DNA of 64,000 nucleotides from positions 1-64,000 of the forward strand of contig JASANG010003778.1 in NCBI GenBank assembly GCA_030248215.1. The letters are read 5' to 3'. The notes under the pieces are model-generated. The model ran no database searches. It was not told the origin of the DNA and worked only from the letters and a program-made list of their open reading frames with translations. This stretch comes from Enoplolaimus lenunculus. Lineage: Eukaryota > Nematoda > Enoplea > Enoplida > Thoracostomopsidae. The number at the start of each line of letters is the position of its first letter. Within the stretch, counting starts at the first letter, position 1. The translations under genes and the position numbers were made by a program. Positions 57,917 to 64,000 of this stretch are shown in pieces.

Positions 57917-60900
57917 ATGCTGTGGCCATTTTATAATGTAGTATTAGCTGTCATACCGATGTGCGTGACTGCCGAGAAGCGTGAACCAATACTCATAAGA
58001 ACAACGGCCAATATCGGAATTTTAGGTATAGCTTTTGGGGCCAATGTTACTTTAAGAGGCGTAACAGTAGATTAAGCGTATTCCTAATCCTAAGCCTAAG
58101 CGTTGCAAAAATGTGTTCCTAAGCCTATGCCTAAGCCTAAGATTACGCCGAGGCAAACAAAAATGTAATCTAGAATCTAAACCTACTCTTTTATGGACCT
58201 ACCAGAAACCTGGACACCCCCTAAAGTAACATAAGGCCGACTGCTATGTTTTTTCTTTAACCATTCGAAGATCGGGTGCGAAACGTTTTTCTGGAGGACT
58301 GCAATAAAGCTTAAGCTTCAAACTTAATTTTTTGGCTTAGGCTTAGGTATAAGACCATTCTTGCGCTGTAGGCGTAGGATTTTAGTAATGTGCGTTTACT
58401 ACTGTTACGACCGGGCCATTGCATAAATGCTTTCAGTGTTTGCTGTTATCAAAATTGTTTGGCGCACTTGTGAAGATTCACCTTTTAGCCCAACTGAACA
58501 GTGCGTCGTAGTTACACTAAAAGTGTTGGTCAAAATATGACTAGTCGGAATTTTAGAGACTAACCCCTTCTCACATTGCGTTGCCTATATGCAACTTAGC
58601 GCAGTGTATATACGTTAAATAAAATATATCGCACCGTGTTTAACAATTGCAACACGCATACATAGTACTAAATCACCACAAGACGTGAGAGCCCTCTCGG
58701 GCTCGAGCGTCCAGCACCTATAGCTCAGTGGTGATGGTATACGCCTCCCACTCCAGTCACTGGAGTTCGAATCCTAGCATAAAAGTAGGTCTCAGGGGAA
58801 ATAGAAAATATTCATGTGAGAAAGGGTTAAAGTTGAATGCAAGCCACGTCGGGGAAAGTTTGAACAAAACAACACGTTCTGTTTCGTTTAGGAAACGATG
58901 TCATTGACGGCTCATGTAAAAGATCAGGGGCGAAACATTTTTCTGTCGGACTGAGTAAGCAGAAGGTTTAGACTTGTTTGCCTGACTTAGGCTTACGCTT
59001 ACTAAGCCTTAGGCTTACGAATATGCTCTTTCATACGCTTAGGGTTGGTTAGGCTTAGGATTAGGCTTTGGCTTAGACTTAAGAATATGGTTATAATACT
59101 GTCCTGCCCTTGTTTTTTACACTGGCCTACTTACCGACACTGCGCGTCTAACTGCTTCTGCTGTTTTCCTGTTGGAACAGTTCGCCGCCGTCGTTATCGT
59201 CGTTCGGTATCATATTTGAATTTCTCACGTACGATACTGCACGGTGACGTAGGGTGACGAACGGCGCCGGACGTCATCATAAGTATAGCGCCACCCTCAG
59301 CGAAATCGCTACAGGGTAAAGAGTTTCCGACGAAAGGCAAAAAGTTTTTGTTGTCAAAATTTCATATGCTTTAACCCTGTCTCACATGAATATTTTCAAT
59401 TTCTCCTGAGACCTTTTTTTATTCTAGGATTCGAACTCCACTGACTGGAGTGGGAGACGTATACCATCACCGCTCAGCTATAGGAGCTTGACGCCCGAGC
59501 CTGAGGGGGCTCTCACGTCTTGTGGTGATTTAGTACTATGTATACGTGTTGCAATTGTTAAACACGGTACGATATATACTATTTAACGTATATACACTGC
59601 GCTGAGTTGCCTACAGGCAACTCAATGTGAGAAGGGGTTAAAGTCCCCATAGTTGTACTTATCAGAAGGTGACGCATTCTAAACACGTCACCGCTCCGTC
59701 AACTCTTGTTCTGCCTCGCTTCCGGTATCCTTCAACCTCTGGTTGCTTCCTGGTAGCCAGGTGGACTGGACTTTTCTAGATACGATTTGTGCTTCCCCTG
59801 AAAGTTGTGCTCCCTCTTTTGTGAAAGCATTACACACCTTTGCTCTTATAATTTGGTTTAAGGTGCCACACCCTTGCTCTTATAATTTGGTTTTAAGGTG
59901 CCACACCCTTGCTCTTATAATTTGGTTTAAGGTGCCACACCCTTGCTCTTATAATTTGGTTTTAAGGTGCCACACCCTTGCTCTTATAATTTGGTTTAAG
60001 GTGCCACACCCTTGCTCTTATAATTTGGTTTTAAGGTGCCACACCCTTGCTCTTATAATTTGGTTTTAAGGTGCCACACCCTTGCTCTTATAATTTGGTT
60101 TAAGGTGCCGATGCTCCGGAACTCAAACTAGACGATACCAGATATCGCTGGGAATCAAACGCAACATACAGAGCAGTCGTTAAAGCACAACTGCACGGAA
60201 AGCAGTACCGTTTGGTTGCTAAATTGGTTAGTAGTGCATACATTTATACGTCAATGTTACTTTAAGGGGCGTAACAGTAGATTAAGCATATTCCTAATCC
60301 TATAAGCCTAAGCCTAAGCGTTGCACAAATGAGTTTCTTAGCCTAAGCCTACGCCTAAGCATTGCAAAAATGAGTTTCTAAGCCATAAAACTATGCCTAA
60401 GCCTAAGCCTAAGCAAAAAAAATATAATCTGGAATCTAAACCTACTCTTTTATAGACTCACCAGAAATCTGGACGCCCATTAAAGTAACATAGGCCCATT
60501 TATAAATGAATAACGACGTTTACAAAAAGAATATTTGATGTTGGCGACAAAACATTGAGCATCCGCCGCAACAACTCGACCACATCCGATAGTATAAGCT
60601 AAAAATTTGTGCTAAAGGTAGCTTAATATGTGGCAAAAAACTGTTTAATTTAATATTTTGGTATGAAAAGCGATCTATAAAGTGTATATCCTAGTATTGC
60701 AGCAGAATGATTTCATATTATTTCTAGAGGATTCGAGCCCATGAAAAGATCAGGGGCGGAACGTTATTCTGTGGGACTAGAATAGAGTTAGCTTAATTTT
60801 GACTAATTTTTTTGTTTAGGCATAGGCTTAGGCTTAGGCTTAGGCTTAGGAGTATGCTCATTCCTACGCTTAGGCTATAGGCTTATTGTTAGGAGTATGC

Positions 60901-63815
60901 ATATAATACTGCTCCGCCCCTGTTCTTTATATAGGCCAGGATTCGTATTGCATTTTTCAGAATTAAACTATCGAAAATTCATATTTTTTGTGTGGAAAGC
61001 TGTTAAGTTACCGTAAATTGGCTTTGAACAAACTATAATAGCGTGATTTCAACGTTTTTATTTTTGCGTGGTGATTTTGTATTTCTGTTCAAGAGTTAAT
61101 ATCAGGACGTGCCATTGAAAAGTTTCTAGCACGCGATATAATTCGTATAGTCTGATGATCTCGAAGTACTTTAAGAAATAACATTAGCAGCTGATTTTGA
61201 TTATACATAGGACACTAAGCCTAAGCCTAACCCTAAGCCTAAGCCTAAGCCTAAGCCTAAGCCTAAGCATAAGCCTAAGCCTAAGCCTAAGCCTAAGCCT
61301 AAGCCTAACCCTAAGCCTACGCCTAAGCCTAAGCCTATAAGCCTAAGCTTAGACAATATAACTCCTATTAAATTTTACGGCAACTATAGCGTGGTTTTAG
61401 GAGCCTCCGTACGTCAACTATGTCAATTTCTCAGACGCAGCAGCCGAAGACAACGGATTTGGCGCAGGTGTTGTGATGAATATACTGGCAGCGATGAAAG
61501 AAAAATACAACCTCACGTAATGCTTACGGCTACGTCATACAGTTGCAGCCATCGAATTTATTAGTTCTGGCGGAAAAATATTTAGTCTTATAAGAATTTC
61601 ATTAAACTCCGAATTTGGTAAATGATTAAAATTAGCGTACTTAAAGGTTGCAATAAAAGTTCCACGAATTTTGACTTGAATAAAATGTTAACATAGAACA
61701 CTGTGTAGACTAAGGGTAGCGTTGTACTTTTGTTGACGTCCGGCGCTGTCCGTCATTCGTACGGCGCCGTCCGTCACCCGTGACGGCGCCAGACGGGTGA
61801 CGCACGGCGCCGGACGTCAAGGATAGCGCAACCAATAGAGTATACGCTTACGATTTGGTTGAAGTTAGTTGTTTTGCTTTTAGCAACATATGGAAATGTA
61901 GCAAATACCAAATTACTAGCTTCGTACTTTCACATTTGTCTGTGTTCAAGATTTTACTAACTTTAAGTCACTTGATGCAGATATATATTTGTAGATTTTT
62001 GCTAGAATTTTATTATTACAGGTTTATAGTTCAGCGTTTGAAACGCATGAAATGTAGTATTTTTATGTAAATAAAATGTAAATTGGGCGAAGTCCTACTT
62101 TCAATGGTGCTTTTATCACAAGGGCATGTTTTAAAGTTAAATGCTGTTATAAAAACATCATCTGTTGTTGATATTTGTAACATCAAGAGTGCATGATACA
62201 AGAGTGCGCAACTGTTTGGCTTCCGCGAGGTACAAAATGTACCACCGGGCGTTTGCGTTTTTGGCCGACCCCCCTTGTTTAGGAGGGGGTCGCTGTCACA
62301 TGCAATAACCCTAAACTGAACAATTGAGTAATTTTTGATGCCGGATGCATAACATGTCATGGTTCGCGCAGGTGGTTCCCCCATCTAAATTAAAGGGGTT
62401 GACCAAAAACGCAACGCGCGCCGGGTACATTCTTTTCTACACAGAATACACCCAGTTGCATACTCTTGTTGAAGTATGCATCATCCGCTCTTGGTAATAT
62501 TTAACATGGTGTAACCGGCGTATGTCTCCGGCTCCAGCTGCGACAGTGAGCAATGGCTCCGGTTCCCGTAGAAATTTTGCCGGAGGTTGTGGCAATTTTG
62601 GTAGGGAAAATTTTTTGTGCTTTTGTTAAAGTTCTTCCTCTTATTGGGTTTATTTGATCACAAAATTTTGACAACACTTTCCATATTTTTGTTAAAGTTA
62701 CTAAAATTTATATATAAGTTTTACTTAATTATACTTCACCTATGGTTCCAAGTCCTGCTCTGGTATAATTTGTTAACTTCCGGGATTTGGTGCCAGCTAC
62801 GGATTGTTTTTCACCACCGTTGGTTGCACTCTGAATGCTTCAGGTACATAATAGTCGATCCGCCTGAAGATAGAAACGGATTGGTGTTATGGGGAGAAAA
62901 GGTTAAAGGAAAATGGACCGGATTGCTGGGAATGGTCCAAAGAGGGGTTAGTAAATAATTTTTAAAACTTTCTCAGCAATAAGTTGGTTCTTAAGCCGTG
63001 AAACATAGTGGAAACAGGTGATCAACGGAAAGTTGGCGTCCGTTCGCGTGAATCATTGCTATGTCTGATGGTGGGTAGCAGCAGACGAATCTGTTAGAGT
63101 TCAGTAGCGGGTGACTTGAAGTGTATTGTGGCAAACAACGGGGTATTGAAACCTTATACGAATCTTTTCTCTTTACACTCAGTAAAATTTTAATGCAGTG
63201 ACAGATGCTGTCCCAGCTCTCGTGTCACCCACCACATGTATCGACCATTGAAATCGTTGATTACAGAATTATATTTATTAGAATGTTTAAGAACACTGTA
63301 AATTCCAATGAGTTGATTAATCAATTCAGCTAGCGAGTTGGTTATTTCTGAATTAATATCAGTATACATAACTTACTCTGAGTTGATTTGATTCTCACTC
63401 TGAGTTGAGTTGACGCTGGGTGAGTTGATCACTTAACTTATAATGAATTGAATCAACTCAAATTTCAGAGTTCTGAAAGTCCTAACTCAGACTGAATGAT
63501 TCAACTCATTCTGAGTTAAAATCAACTCACTGAAATTTACAGTGAAAATATTTTATACCGCAACTAAAATGCGATCGCTGTACTGACTGATTTTTAGGAT
63601 TTTAATGTTTTAGGATGTTGATTTAGTTGCTGGAGCGTGCATTATTCGCGTTGATCGATGGGAAGCGGTCGATTTTTCGTTTCCGTTTGCTGATTCTCAG
63701 ACTGGAATGCTTATTCGAGCACCAGATCAGACTGAAGATAACACATTTATGATTGTTGCGAAGCCGTTTCGATGGGAAGTTTGGGCGTGCGGCGCTGCGT
63801 TTATTTGCTTGTCAG
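57917..63815 (+). CDS. Ionotropic glutamate receptor-like gene lacking the amino-terminal domain, 5' part
   Basis: Exons 57917-58025, 60105-60226, 61401-61516, 62844-62946 and 63614-63815 join in phase; the gene continues past the window. The start MLWPFYNVVLAVIPMCVTAE is a signal peptide. Only about 55 residues separate it from the S1 ligand-binding lobe (KLEPPYVNYVNF, GFGAGVVMNILAAM, GKWTGLLGMVQRG, DVDLVAGACIIRVDRWEAVD, FSFPFADSQTGMLIRAP), and the last exon reaches the start of M1 (WEVWACGAAFICLS). The about 400-residue amino-terminal domain of classical receptors is missing, as in ionotropic receptors (IRs). The agonist-binding Arg is kept (R165), but the Pro and Thr of the usual APLT motif are Ala158 and Ile160. 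Exon 2 is preceded by eight tandem copies of its own acceptor region. Pore and S2 lie outside the window, so channel function cannot be judged. Confidence 0.85.
58038..58238. mobile_element. TTAGGC-cargo TIR element, family A, copy 6
   Basis: gggccaatgttactttaaga and inverse; starts 12 bases after receptor exon 1. Confidence 0.78.
58260..58418. mobile_element. TTAGGC-cargo family B copy, diverged
   Basis: gaagatcgggtgcgaaacgt, TTAGGC-like runs, and a degraded right end (gaccgggcc); in receptor intron 1. Confidence 0.5.
58560..58830 (+). mobile_element. TIR element with tRNA-like cargo, family F, copy 4
   Basis: Plus-orientation copy with intact TIRs (taaccccttctcacatt and atgtgagaaagggtta). 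The tRNA-like part is 58716-58790: 75 bases, A box tagctcagtggtgatgg, B box gagttcgaatcc, and ends ACCTA/TAGGT that pair like an acceptor stem. Confidence 0.82.
58910..59127. mobile_element. TTAGGC-cargo TIR element, family B
   Basis: gtaaaagatcaggggcgaaa, TTAGGC runs, then cctgcccttgttttttacac. Confidence 0.65.
59371..59641 (-). mobile_element. TIR element with tRNA-like cargo, family F, copy 5
   Basis: Inverse of copy 4, less than 600 bases away in the same receptor intron, so the pair forms a potential large inverted repeat. Confidence 0.8.
59836..60104 (+). repeat. Eight tandem 34/35-bp copies of the 3' splice-site region before receptor exon 2
   Basis: The unit gtgccacacccttgctctta followed by taatttggtttaag repeats eight times, most copies alternating in length by one T (34 and 35 bp). 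Each copy ends in an AG followed by GTGCC, identical to the real acceptor and first bases of exon 2 at 60105. The first copy is slightly diverged and the last runs into the exon. Confidence 0.9.
60250..60497. mobile_element. TTAGGC-cargo TIR element, family A, copy 7
   Basis: gtcaatgttactttaagggg and inverse taaagtaacataggccc; starts about 25 bases after receptor exon 2. Confidence 0.78.
60737..60948. mobile_element. TTAGGC-cargo TIR element, family B
   Basis: gcccatgaaaagatcagggg at the left, inverse cgcccctgttctttatatag at the right, with two TTAGGC runs between. Confidence 0.72.
61209..61352. repeat. Interstitial TTAGGC telomere-like array
   Basis: About 20 CCTAAG units (TTAGGC on the minus strand) with a few variants; the purest and longest telomere-type run in the window. 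In receptor intron 2, 49 bases before exon 3. Confidence 0.85.
62191..62440. mobile_element. Repeat with TGTACCACCGGGCG motif, copy 2
   Basis: tgtaccaccgggcgtttgcg appears at about 62240 and a near-inverse (cgcaacgcgcgccgggtaca) at about 62410, suggesting a TIR element. In receptor intron 3. Confidence 0.55.
62511..62833. mobile_element. Family I element in receptor intron 3
   Basis: ggtgtaaccggcgtatgtct at the left and ccgttggttgcactctg at the right; it ends 11 bases before exon 4, so it supplies most of that acceptor region. Confidence 0.5.
63294..63544. mobile_element. Foldback MITE, family D, copy 3
   Basis: Nearly the same as the 33.3-kb copy; sits about 70 bases before receptor exon 5, inside the intron. 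Confidence 0.78.
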
Positions 63816-64000
63816 GTAACGGACTGTTTTTGCAAAATGCACTTTCTTTCCTACGCACCTTTTGCAACATATTGTCTGTTCGACTCCTTTGTAGACTTAT
63901 CTACTTCGACTCACTGTACGGGTGTCTTTAATAGTTCTTTTGAAGTTTAACTTTGAATTATAAGCTTTTTGCGTTATTCTTTATTAAATTGACATTTAAA

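Noticed and set aside
59743-60069. 108-residue ORF with repeated CSYNLVLRCHTLALIIWF text
   Set aside because: Translation of the splice-acceptor tandem repeat; the true exon starts at 60105 in another context.
61209-61352. True chromosome end
   Set aside because: Coding exons of one gene lie on both sides, so the telomere-type array is internal.

Overview
The window looks like nuclear DNA of a nematode, AT-rich and heavily loaded with short non-autonomous DNA elements. The evidence is (i) very frequent short runs of the nematode telomere hexamer TTAGGC, mostly inside transposable elements, (ii) ShKT (six-cysteine) domains encoded by several exons, (iii) an astacin metalloprotease with the EGF-CUB-TSP1 layout of nematode NAS proteins, and (iv) strong splice-acceptor sequences a few bases before some start codons, as expected for spliced-leader trans-splicing. 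The species cannot be fixed from sequence alone. Intron density and repeat load are unlike Caenorhabditis and suggest a larger, repeat-rich nematode genome.

Layout: 1-4.4 kb is repeats with one possible minus-strand terminal exon. 4.4-9.05 kb (+) is a three-exon gene for a small secreted ShKT protein. 9.05-14.6 kb is intergenic repeats. 14.6-35.9 kb (-) is one long gene for a secreted astacin: signal peptide, prodomain, zinc protease, EGF, CUB, TSP1, then four ShKT domains on symmetric phase 1-1 exons and a basic tail. I rebuilt it from up to 19 exons whose reading phases all agree. 36-41.9 kb holds repeats, a tRNA-like tandem array and one candidate small secreted ORF. 41.9-48.7 kb (+) is a nine-exon spartin (SPG20) homologue with MIT and senescence domains. 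50.5-54.75 kb (+) is a six-exon ABT1/ESF2 homologue (ribosome biogenesis). 54.75-57.9 kb is minisatellites and TTAGGC-type arrays. 57.9-64 kb (+) is the 5' part of an ionotropic glutamate receptor-like gene that lacks the usual amino-terminal domain and runs off the window.

The genes are not an operon and do not share a pathway, apart from the two ShKT-encoding loci lying side by side and convergent. The most unusual feature is that two unrelated genes have a 3' splice-site region amplified in tandem directly before an exon: 4 x 72 bp before the last astacin exon, and 8 x 34/35 bp before exon 2 of the receptor gene. Also notable are two related TIR element families (about 15 copies) carrying telomere-like TTAGGC cargo, a TIR element family carrying a tRNA-like Pol III promoter, a 32-bp satellite grown from inside a TIR element, and several TA-flanked foldback MITE families. 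I saw no reverse transcriptase, integrase, capsid or envelope sequence and no LTR element.
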